A program made the position numbers and the translations under genes. Shown here in pieces: positions 1 through 5,418 of a stretch of 5,677 bases of DNA; the first letter of the stretch is position 1; each line of letters starts with the position of its first letter. Source of the stretch: an uncultured Clostridia bacterium (GTDB lineage Bacteria; Bacillota; Clostridia; Oscillospirales; Oscillospiraceae); contig CAMWQV010000164.1 of assembly GCA_947176425.1 (NCBI GenBank), positions 1 to 5,677 on the forward strand, given 5' to 3'. The notes beneath the pieces are model-generated. The model was not told where the DNA came from and ran no database searches. It worked only from the letters and a program-made list of their open reading frames with translations.

Positions 1-1332
1 CATGTGCTCGGCGTGGCCGTGGTCGGCGGGGATGATGGCCACGCCGCCCATCTCACGTGGGGCGTTCACCACCTGATTCACGCCGTCGTCCACCGCCTCG
101 GCGGCCTTCACGGCGGCCTCAAACACGCCGGTGTGGCCCACCATATCGCAGTTGGCGAAGTTCAGGATCACCACGTCGTAAGCGCCGCTCTTGATGCGCT
201 TGACGGCCTCGGCGGTGACCTCGGGCTGGCTCATGTGGGGCTGGAGGTCGTAGGTGGCCACCTTCGGGGAGGGGATCAGGCAGCGGTCCTCGCCGGGGAA
301 CACGGTCTCCACGCCGCCGTTGAAGAAGAAGGTGACATGGGCATATTTCTCCGTCTCGGCGATGCGCAGCTGGGTCATGCCCATTTTGCTCAGGTACTCG
401 CCCAGGCCGTTGGCAACCAGATTCCGGGGATAGGCGACCTGTACGTTGGGCATGGTGGCGTCATATTCCGTGGTGCAGACATAGGTCAGGGGGAAGAACT
501 CCCGCTTGAACCCGTCAAAGGCGGGGTCTACAAACACGCGGGTAATCTCTCTGGCGCGGTCGGGGCGGAAGTTGTAGAAAATAATGCTGTCGTTGTCCGA
601 GATCATGCCATCGCTGTCACAAACGACCGGCTCCACAAATTCATCCGTCACGCCCCGGGCATAGGATTTGGCTACCGCCTCCACGGGGTCGCGCTCCTGG
701 ATGCCCTGCCCGTAGACCATCGCGTCATAGGCCTGCTCCACGCGTTCCCAGCGTTTGTCGCGGTCCATGGCGTAGTAACGGCCCATGACCGTCGCCACTT
801 TGCCCACGCCGATTTCTCTGCACTTCGCCACCGTCTCCGCGACAAAATCCTTGCCGCTGGTGGGGGACACGTCGCGGCCGTCCAGGAAAGCATGGATATA
901 CACGTTTTCCACGCCCCGGCGCTTTGCCATCTCCAGCAGGGCCCATAAATGGGTGTTGTGGGAGTGGACGCCGCCGTCGGAGAGCAGGCCGTACAGATGC
1001 AGATTGCTGCCTTTTTCTTTGCAGGCGTCCATAGCGGCGCAGTAGGCGGGATTCTCAAAGAAGCTGCCGTCCTCAATGGAGCGGGTGATGCGGGGCAGGT
1101 CCTGGAACACCACGCGGCCGCCGCCGATGTTGGTATGCCCCACCTCGCTGTTGCCCATCTGCCCGTCCGGCAGGCCCACGTCCAGACCGGAGGCGGACAG
1201 GGTCGTATGGGCGCATTCGGCGAACAGTTTATCTAATACGGGAGTTTTTGCGTGAACCACGGCGTTGCCTTCGGTCGGCTCCCGCAGGCCAAAGCCGTCC
1301 ATGATGATTAAAGTGGTAGGTGTTTTGTTCAT
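1..1332 (-). CDS. gpmI: 2,3-bisphosphoglycerate-independent phosphoglycerate mutase (partial, C-terminus beyond window)
   Basis: Cytosolic glycolytic enzyme that interconverts 3- and 2-phosphoglycerate through a phosphoserine intermediate and two metal ions (Mn2+ in the characterised Bacillus enzymes). The 444 codons seen run off the window edge; the family is about 510 residues, so roughly the last 65 are missing, including the final metal-ligand histidine (His462 in Geobacillus numbering). Visible landmarks: N-terminal metal ligand Asp12 in IIMDGFG; catalytic Ser62 in GQMGNSEVGH; His123 in SDGGVHSH; LDGRD at 150-154; GRYYAMDRDKRW; FYNFRPDRA; ETEKYAHVTFF; metal ligands Asp396 and His400 in NCDMVGH; Asp437 and His438 in ADHGHAE. 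Residue 440 is His where Asn is usual. The ATG at 1332-1330 is preceded by GAGG (1340-1343) at 7-base spacing, and the N-terminus MNKTPTTLIIMDGFG fits the family. It is last in the visible trmL-pgk-tpiA-gpmI series, 63 bases after tpiA. Family assignment is certain. Confidence 0.97.
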   Translation of the reverse strand, partial: MNKTPTTLIIMDGFGLREPTEGNAVVHAKTPVLDKLFAECAHTTLSASGLDVGLPDGQMGNSEVGHTNIGGGRVVFQDLPRITRSIEDGSFFENPAYCAAMDACKEKGSNLHLYGLLSDGGVHSHNTHLWALLEMAKRRGVENVYIHAFLDGRDVSPTSGKDFVAETVAKCREIGVGKVATVMGRYYAMDRDKRWERVEQAYDAMVYGQGIQERDPVEAVAKSYARGVTDEFVEPVVCDSDGMISDNDSIIFYNFRPDRAREITRVFVDPAFDGFKREFFPLTYVCTTEYDATMPNVQVAYPRNLVANGLGEYLSKMGMTQLRIAETEKYAHVTFFFNGGVETVFPGEDRCLIPSPKVATYDLQPHMSQPEVTAEAVKRIKSGAYDVVILNFANCDMVGHTGVFEAAVKAAEAVDDGVNQVVNAPREMGGVAIIPADHGHAEHM

Positions 1333-1362
1333 AACTTAACCTCGTTTTCTGGCATGATAGTA

Positions 1363-1387
1363 CAGTACCCGCCGTCAACGGGTACTG
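1363..1387 (-). repeat. Intercistronic inverted repeat between tpiA and gpmI
   Basis: A perfect 9-base inverted repeat (CAGTACCCG and CGGGTACTG) surrounds a 7-base loop in the short gap between the tpiA stop and the gpmI start. On the minus-strand transcript it is followed by UACUAUCAU, not a U-run, so it is not a canonical intrinsic terminator. It could be an mRNA-processing or stability hairpin that sets relative tpiA and gpmI levels; that role is inference. The repeat itself is read directly from the sequence. Confidence 0.7.
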
Positions 1388-1395
1388 AAAATATT

Positions 1396-2169
1396 TTAGT
1401 CTTGGTTGGACGCATTGATGATATCCACGAACTGATCCGGCTTCAGGGCCGCGCCGCCGATCAGGCCGCCGTCCACGTCAGGCTGTGCCAGCAGTTCCGC
1501 GGCGTTTTTGGGATTCATGGAGCCGCCGTACTGGATGGTGACGGAACGGGCAACGCGCGCGCCGTACAGGTTGCGGATGGACGCGCGAATAGCCGTGCAG
1601 ACTTCCGCCGCCTGTTCTGCGGTAGCGGTGCGTCCGGTGCCGATGGCCCAAATGGGTTCATAGGCGATGATGCACTTGCGGACTTTTTCCGCGGGAACGT
1701 TGGCCAGCGCGGAACGCACCTGCAGCGCGATGAGTTCCATAGTAACGCCCATCTCGCGCTGTTCCAGGCTCTCGCCGACGCAGATGATGGGATGCAGTCC
1801 GGCTTCCAGAGCGGCATGGACCTTCTTGTTGACAGTGATATCGGTCTCGCCAAAATACTGACGCCGCTCACTGTGGCCGATAATCACATATTTGACGCCC
1901 AGGTCCTTCAGCATGTCGGCAGACACTTCGCCGGTATAAGCGCCGTTTGGCTCGAAATACAGGTTCTCCGCGCCCACGGCCACGCGCATATCCTTGAACG
2001 CTTTCAGGGCGGCGGGAATGTTCACGAACGGAACGCACACCACCACCTCGCACCATTTGGCGCGGGGCAGGATCTGTTTCAGGTCCTCGGCGAATTTCTT
2101 CGTCTCGGTGGCGGTCTTATTCATTTTCCAGTTTCCGGCAATAATTGTCTTGCGATATCTACGGTTCAT
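1396..2169 (-). CDS. tpiA: Triosephosphate isomerase
   Basis: Cytosolic TIM-barrel enzyme interconverting dihydroxyacetone phosphate and glyceraldehyde 3-phosphate. The 257 residues match the usual length of about 250. All hallmark residues are present: Asn13 and Lys15 in AGNWKMNK, electrophile His99 in IIGHSERR, catalytic base Glu171 in AYEPIWAIGTG, the flexible phosphate-gripping loop at about 172-182, YGGSM at 214-218, and the GGLIGGAAL phosphate-binding segment near 234-242. The ATG at 2169-2167 follows AGGAG (2180-2184) with 10 bases between; MNRRYRKTIIAGNWK is a normal TIM start. The gene lies 81 bases after pgk and 63 before gpmI on the same strand, which fits co-transcription of a glycolytic cluster. 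Nothing in the coding region looks damaged. Confidence 0.98.
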   Translation of the reverse strand: MNRRYRKTIIAGNWKMNKTATETKKFAEDLKQILPRAKWCEVVVCVPFVNIPAALKAFKDMRVAVGAENLYFEPNGAYTGEVSADMLKDLGVKYVIIGHSERRQYFGETDITVNKKVHAALEAGLHPIICVGESLEQREMGVTMELIALQVRSALANVPAEKVRKCIIAYEPIWAIGTGRTATAEQAAEVCTAIRASIRNLYGARVARSVTIQYGGSMNPKNAAELLAQPDVDGGLIGGAALKPDQFVDIINASNQD

Positions 2170-2209
2170 AACAGTATCTCTCCTGTATATATAAGTTTTC
2201 TAAGTAAGG

Positions 2210-2227
2210 GGGGACCAGAACGGCCCC
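2210..2227 (-). repeat. GC-rich hairpin between pgk and tpiA
   Basis: In the 81-base gap, GGGG (2210-2213) can pair with CCCC (2224-2227) and CC (2215-2216) with GG (2222-2223), leaving one bulged base and an AGAAC loop. An alternative pairing uses the further C-run at 2229-2233. On the minus-strand transcript no U-tract follows, so termination is not expected to be efficient. It may be a stability or processing element; that is inference. Confidence 0.45.
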
Positions 2228-2250
2228 GCCCCCGACCGAATTTTTATTAC

Positions 2251-3447
2251 TTACTTGTCCAGCAGGCACGCTACGCCCGGCAGCTCCTTGCCTTCCAGGA
2301 ACTCCAGAGACGCGCCGCCGCCGGTGGAAATGTGGGTCATCTTGTCGGCGAAGCCCATCTGCGCCACTGCCGCCGCGCTGTCGCCGCCGCCGATGATGGT
2401 GATTGCGTCCGTACCGGCCAGCGCGGTTGCGATTGCGCGGGTGCCCTCCGCGAACTTGGGGAACTCAAACACGCCCATGGGTCCGTTCCAGATGACCGTT
2501 CCGGCGTCTTTGACCGCGGCGGAATATTCTTCCACTGTCTTGGGTCCGATATCCATGCCCATCATACCGTCAGGAATGGACATGGTGTCATGCAGCACGG
2601 GCTCGGCGTCGGCGGAAAACTCTTTTGCGCACAGGGTATCCGCGGGCAGGAGCAGCTTTACGCCCTTTTCTTTGGCCTTGGCGATCATCTCGTTGCAGTA
2701 ATCCAGCCAGTCGCTCTCCAGCAGGCTGGTTCCGACGCTGCCGCCCTGGGCCTTGGCGAACGTATACGCCATGCCGCCGCCGATAATAATGACATCCGCG
2801 ATGTCCAGCAGGTGATTGATCACGCCGATCTTGGAGGAGACCTTGCTGCCGCCCAGAATCGCCACCAGGGGACGTTTGGGGTCGGCCAGAGCCTTGCCCA
2901 TAATATCCAGCTCTTTTTCAATCAGGAAGCCGGACACGGCGGGCAGATGCGCGGCGGCGCCGGCGGTGGAAGCGTGGGCGCGGTGGACAGCGCCGAACGC
3001 GTCGGACACGTACACTTCGGCCATAGACGCCATTGCTTTTGCCAGCTCGGGATCGTTCTTGGTCTCGCCCTTCTCAAAACGGGTGTTTTCCAGCAGCAGA
3101 ATCTGTCCGGGCTGGAGGGCGGCGGCTTTGGCTTTGGCGTCCTCGCCCACCACGTCGGCGGCCATAATGACTTCTTTGCCCTCCAGCAGCTCGCTCAGCC
3201 GCTTTGCCACGGGCGCGAGGCTGAATTTGGCTTCCGGTCCGTTCTTGGGCTTGCCCAGGTGGGAGCAGGCGATCACGGCGGCGCCCTGGTCCAGCAGATA
3301 CTGGATGGTGGGCAGCGCGGCCCGGATGCGCTTATCATCCGTAATAGCGCCGGTGGCCTTGTCCTGCGGCACGTTGAAGTCGCAGCGCAGAAGGACCTTT
3401 TTGCCCTTCACATCGATGTCCTTGACCGTCTTTTTGTTGTAGTTCAT
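2251..3447 (-). CDS. pgk: Phosphoglycerate kinase
   Basis: Cytosolic enzyme transferring the acyl phosphate of 1,3-bisphosphoglycerate to ADP, the first ATP-yielding step of glycolysis. The 398 residues are the normal bacterial length. N-domain substrate-binding motifs: LLRCDFNVP (19-27, with Arg21, Asp23, Asn25), DDKRIRAALPTI (37-48), SHLGKP (62-67), ENTRF (120-124) and HRAHAS (155-160). C-domain nucleotide-binding motifs: GGSKVSSK (199-206), NGPMGVFE (321-328), GGGDS (353-357) and ISTGGGASLEFLEGK (373-387). The ATG at 3447-3445 gives the expected N-terminus; the best ribosome site AGGAG (3460-3464) is 12 bases away, which is long. An ATG at 3457-3455 is out of frame and only 2 bases from that site. 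It lies 73 bases after trmL and 81 before tpiA on the same strand. No strong promoter of its own is visible in the gap. Confidence 0.98.
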   Translation of the reverse strand: MNYNKKTVKDIDVKGKKVLLRCDFNVPQDKATGAITDDKRIRAALPTIQYLLDQGAAVIACSHLGKPKNGPEAKFSLAPVAKRLSELLEGKEVIMAADVVGEDAKAKAAALQPGQILLLENTRFEKGETKNDPELAKAMASMAEVYVSDAFGAVHRAHASTAGAAAHLPAVSGFLIEKELDIMGKALADPKRPLVAILGGSKVSSKIGVINHLLDIADVIIIGGGMAYTFAKAQGGSVGTSLLESDWLDYCNEMIAKAKEKGVKLLLPADTLCAKEFSADAEPVLHDTMSIPDGMMGMDIGPKTVEEYSAAVKDAGTVIWNGPMGVFEFPKFAEGTRAIATALAGTDAITIIGGGDSAAAVAQMGFADKMTHISTGGGASLEFLEGKELPGVACLLDK

Positions 3448-3459
3448 TGCTTCTCATGA

Positions 3460-3464
3460 CTCCT
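3460..3464 (-). promoter_or_regulatory. pgk ribosome binding site with long spacing
   Basis: AGGAG on the minus strand lies 12 bases before the pgk ATG, longer than the usual 5-9. An out-of-frame ATG lies between them. It is the only good Shine-Dalgarno match near the start, and the conserved N-terminus of Pgk fixes the start, so the spacing is a real oddity or reflects use of a weaker GAGAAG-like core nearer the start. Confidence 0.6.
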
Positions 3465-3520
3465 TTCAAAACTTTGTAATGTTTGAATTGGCTGTACAAC
3501 TTAAAATATGGTATCCGGAT

Positions 3521-4006
3521 TTACGCCATTTCACCGGCGTGCTGAAGCCCCGGAAAACCATTCTGCCGGAGCGCCTCATAAATCAATACGGCGGCGCTGT
3601 TGGCAAGATTGAGACTGCGGGCGTCGCTGACCATGGGCAGGCGGATGCACCGGTCCCGATATTGTTCCCGGAATCCCTCCGGAAGCCCCTTTGTCTCCCT
3701 GCCGAAAAAGAGCCAGCAGTCGGGAGAAAAACGGGCCTGGCTGTAGTCCTGGGGGGCTTTGGTGGTGGCAAGCCACAAGTCCTGTGCCGCTTCCGGGCAG
3801 CTCTGGAACAGCGACGGCAGGTTCCGGTGTACCGTCACCTCCACCAGATGCCAGTAATCCAGGCCCGCGCGCTTTACCGCCCGGTCGGAGATATCGAAGC
3901 CCAGCGGTTCCACCAGATGCAGGCAGCTGTTTGTGGCGGCGCAGGTTCTGGCGATATTGCCGCAGTTGGGCGGGATCTCCGGTTCCACGAGTACGATATG
4001 CAGCAT
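3521..4006 (-). CDS. trmL: tRNA (cytidine/uridine 34)-2'-O-methyltransferase, SPOUT family
   Basis: Small SPOUT-class (trefoil-knot) methyltransferase that uses S-adenosylmethionine to methylate the ribose of wobble nucleotide 34 in certain leucine tRNAs; the E. coli homologue is a homodimer. The 161 residues are normal length. Motifs: N-terminal MLHIVLVEPEIPPNCGNIAR (1-20), VEPLGF (32-37), KRAGLDYW (45-52), FGRETKGLP (101-109), and the knot SAM-binding segment LPMVSDARSLNLANSAAV (123-140) followed by YEALRQ. The frame stays open upstream to 4192, but the start at 4006 is chosen because MLHIVLVEPEIPPN is the family N-terminus and a very strong AGGAGGAGG lies 4-12 bases before it. The upstream in-frame codons contain that ribosome site, the leader hairpin and the promoter. 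It is the first gene of the minus-strand series, 73 bases before pgk. Methylation target is inferred from the family. Confidence 0.94.
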   Translation of the reverse strand: MLHIVLVEPEIPPNCGNIARTCAATNSCLHLVEPLGFDISDRAVKRAGLDYWHLVEVTVHRNLPSLFQSCPEAAQDLWLATTKAPQDYSQARFSPDCWLFFGRETKGLPEGFREQYRDRCIRLPMVSDARSLNLANSAAVLIYEALRQNGFPGLQHAGEMA

Positions 4007-4010
4007 AGTC

Positions 4011-4020
4011 CCTCCTCCTC
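4011..4020 (-). promoter_or_regulatory. trmL ribosome binding site (decides the start)
   Basis: The minus strand reads GAGGAGGAGG, ending 4 bases before the ATG at 4006. It contains a full AGGAGG at 7-base spacing. It lies inside the longer open frame and so argues against any upstream start, including the in-frame ATG near 4046. Confidence 0.85.
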
Positions 4021-4023
4021 TCG

Positions 4024-4039
4024 GAGCGCGCACACGCTC
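4024..4039 (-). repeat. Leader stem-loop just upstream of the trmL ribosome site
   Basis: GAGCG (4024-4028) and CGCTC (4035-4039) form a 5-base stem with a 6-base loop, extendable by one U-G wobble in the RNA. If transcription starts near 4048, this stem begins about 9 bases from the 5' end and ends 3 bases before the Shine-Dalgarno run. Position suggests a 5' stabilising hairpin or a translation modulator; both are inference. Confidence 0.45.
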
Positions 4040-4054
4040 GACCATAGCAAGCAT

Positions 4055-4083
4055 ATTGTAAAACAAAACGACTGTAAATTCAA
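4055..4083 (-). promoter_or_regulatory. Sigma-A-type promoter for trmL and probably pgk-tpiA-gpmI
   Basis: On the minus strand, -35 TTGAAT (4083-4078, four of six consensus bases) and -10 TACAAT (4060-4055, five of six) are separated by exactly 17 bases. The predicted start is near 4048, giving a leader of about 42 bases before trmL. It is the strongest promoter seen upstream of the glycolytic genes. Confidence 0.75.
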
Positions 4084-4172
4084 GCATAAATACATATTTT
4101 TTTCCAATAAATTTGTAAATTTCCTGTGTCCCCCCAGCTTTTCCCTCAAACTGCCAAAACTTTCCCCCGCAG

Positions 4173-4210
4173 AAGGACGTTTCCTTGTGCAAATAGCCTC
4201 ACTGCAAGGA
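4173..4210. repeat. Two overlapping, mutually exclusive inverted repeats
   Basis: AAGGA (4173-4177) pairs with TCCTT (4182-4186) across a 4-base loop; the same arm, TCCTTG (4182-4187), pairs instead with CAAGGA (4205-4210). AAGGAC also occurs as a direct repeat at both ends. The element lies upstream of the predicted glmU-like promoter, so it would be DNA-level (an operator) unless a further upstream promoter exists. Short arms mean chance is possible. Confidence 0.3.
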
Positions 4211-4269
4211 CAGCCGGAACCGCCGCCGGAAGAAAAAACAGCCGGCCGTGCCGTTTTCAAAAATTACCC

Positions 4270-4297
4270 TTGCATAAAACGCCGTATCTGTTATAAT
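4270..4297 (+). promoter_or_regulatory. Extended -10 promoter for the glmU-like gene and prs
   Basis: A perfect -10 TATAAT (4292-4297) is preceded by TG at 4289-4290, giving the extended -10 form TGnTATAAT. A weak -35 TTGCAT (4270-4275, three of six consensus bases) sits 16 bases upstream, as is common for extended -10 promoters. Transcription would start near 4304, with a leader of about 28 bases. Confidence 0.85.
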
Positions 4298-4318
4298 AGA
4301 AAGGACTTCAGACAGGAA

Positions 4319-4325
4319 GGGGGAG
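4319..4325 (+). promoter_or_regulatory. Ribosome binding site supporting a GTG start for the glmU-like gene
   Basis: GGGGGAG, within AGGAAGGGGGAG (4314-4325), ends 6 bases before GTG at 4332. No in-frame ATG lies between the promoter and this codon, and the resulting N-terminus (MDKKCIAVFL) begins right at the first beta strand of the domain, so GTG is the best start. Confidence 0.75.
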
Positions 4326-4331
4326 ACATTT

Positions 4332-5366
4332 GTGGATAAGAAATGTATCGCGGTGTTTTTAACCGGCGATTCCGTGGAAACCTACAACGGGAAACCGCTG
4401 ATGCTTCAGGATGCGTTATTCTGCCCGGTTTTGGAATGGTGTATGCGGGCGTGGTCGGAAAAGGGCGTGAAGCGGTTCTATGTGGTGTGCGACCCGGAGT
4501 ACCACGACGAGGCCGCCGCCTGCTTCCCAAAAGACGCCGCCTGCGCCGTGGGAACAGAGGACGAATGGCTGAGAGACGCCGGAGAGTTCGCCGACGGCTG
4601 CTGGATTGAGGAGGTCCGGGAGGCAATGCTGCCCGTGGGAAGCATGATGCTCTCGTTTCATACGGTGCCGGAGCTGATCCGGCTTCAGCGCGCCGTTAAG
4701 GAGGACATTGCCGCGTATCACCAGAATACCGGCGTCAACGTCCTGGACCCGGACAGCACTTTTATCGACCCGCGTGTTACAATCGGTTCCGGTACGATCA
4801 TCCTGCCGGGAACCATCCTGCGGGGACATACCGTCATTGGCTGCGGGTGCGAGGTGGGTCCAAACTCGATGCTGATCGACTCCGCAATCGGGGACGGGAG
4901 CGTGGTCAACGCCTCCCAGGTCTTTGAGAGCATTCTGGAGGAAAACGTCCATGTCGGCCCCTATGCCCATATCCGTCCGGGCTGCCGGCTGGCCAGGGAC
5001 TGCAAAGCCGGCGCGTTTGTGGAGATCAAAAACGCCAGCTTCGCCCGGGGCGTCAAAATGAGCCACCTGACCTACGTCGGAGACGCGGACGTGGGACAGG
5101 ACGTCAACTTCGGCTGCGGCACAATCACGTCCAATTACGACGGCTTCCGGAAACACCGGACTGTCATCGGCGACAACGTGTTCATCGGCTGCAATACGAA
5201 TCTGGTCCCGCCGGTGACAGTCGGCAGCGGCGCGTATATCGCGGCAGGCACCACGGTGACAGGCGATGTGGAGCCGGACGCTCTGGCAATCGGCAGAGTG
5301 CGGCAGGAGGTCAAGTCCGGCTGGGCCAAACGGCGCCGGGCGCTGTACAAAAAGAAAGAGAAATAA
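4332..5366 (+). CDS. GlmU-like protein: intact acetyltransferase beta-helix with a shortened, degenerate uridyltransferase domain
   Basis: Normal GlmU (about 455 residues) first acetylates glucosamine-1-phosphate with acetyl-CoA, then uridylylates it to UDP-GlcNAc. Here only 344 residues are encoded. Residues 1-112 keep a Rossmann-like trace (IAVFLTG, GKP at 20-22, GVKRFYVVCD) but lack the GxGTRM...PK nucleotide loop and GTGHA; the GD metal motif appears as GSMML (103-107). Residues 113-135 resemble GlmU's linker helix, and 138-320 are left-handed beta-helix hexapeptide repeats. Acetyltransferase residues are all present: Arg215, Lys233, His245, Tyr248, Asn259, Lys274 and Arg322, each E. coli number minus 118. 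The tail is basic (KRRRALYKKKEK). It is followed after 52 bases by prs, the classical glmU partner, with no terminator between. Predicted activity is GlcN-1-P N-acetylation only; UTP transfer is unlikely. A changed sugar substrate is possible. Frame is intact and codon use matches its neighbours. Confidence 0.85.
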   Translation: MDKKCIAVFLTGDSVETYNGKPLMLQDALFCPVLEWCMRAWSEKGVKRFYVVCDPEYHDEAAACFPKDAACAVGTEDEWLRDAGEFADGCWIEEVREAMLPVGSMMLSFHTVPELIRLQRAVKEDIAAYHQNTGVNVLDPDSTFIDPRVTIGSGTIILPGTILRGHTVIGCGCEVGPNSMLIDSAIGDGSVVNASQVFESILEENVHVGPYAHIRPGCRLARDCKAGAFVEIKNASFARGVKMSHLTYVGDADVGQDVNFGCGTITSNYDGFRKHRTVIGDNVFIGCNTNLVPPVTVGSGAYIAAGTTVTGDVEPDALAIGRVRQEVKSGWAKRRRALYKKKEK

Positions 5367-5418
5367 AGAGCTGTCCATTCAGAACGTAATTATTAAATAT
5401 GAAAAGAGGGTGTTGGAA

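Larger units (their letters stand above)
4007..4331. other. Divergent intergenic region between trmL and the glmU-like gene
   Basis: This 325-base gap holds the trmL leader and promoter at its left end and the glmU-like promoter and ribosome site at its right end. The middle (about 4084-4269) begins AT-rich, with an AAATTT-GT-AAATTT symmetric element at 4109-4122, then becomes C-rich and finally GC-rich. It contains overlapping inverted repeats at 4173-4210. I see no convincing coding sequence in the middle: open frames across it have no family resemblance and no good start. It may hold operator sites for one or both promoters, but none is recognised. Confidence 0.7.

Noticed and set aside
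4..948. A 314-codon plus-strand open frame across gpmI
   Set aside because: Antisense shadow of gpmI with no ribosome site, and a low-complexity His/Gly/Val-rich translation.
1354..3459. A 701-codon open frame on the plus strand across tpiA and pgk
   Set aside because: It is antisense to two unmistakable, intact enzymes. GC-rich codon bias on the opposite strand keeps it open, and its translation (Gly/His/Ala rich) resembles no family.
3470..3510. A possible promoter for pgk (TTGTAC, 15 bases, TACAAA on the minus strand)
   Set aside because: Both boxes match consensus poorly and the spacing is short. It cannot be excluded but is not strong enough to annotate.
4007..4192. A 62-residue N-terminal extension of TrmL
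   Set aside because: The family N-terminus, the strong ribosome site and the promoter all place the start at 4006. The extension would be encoded by promoter and leader sequence.
3874..4260. A 128-codon minus-strand frame spanning the divergent gap and the trmL start
   Set aside because: It overlaps trmL out of frame, covers both the gap and the trmL promoter, and its translation shows no recognisable domain.
4220..4262. A possible terminator in the GC-rich stretch followed by a T-run on the minus strand
   Set aside because: The stems available are only 4-5 bases, and no gene ends nearby on that strand, so there is nothing for it to terminate.
4416..5378. A 320-codon minus-strand frame antisense to the glmU-like gene
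   Set aside because: The plus-strand product has clear hexapeptide repeats and catalytic residues. The antisense translation has no family features.
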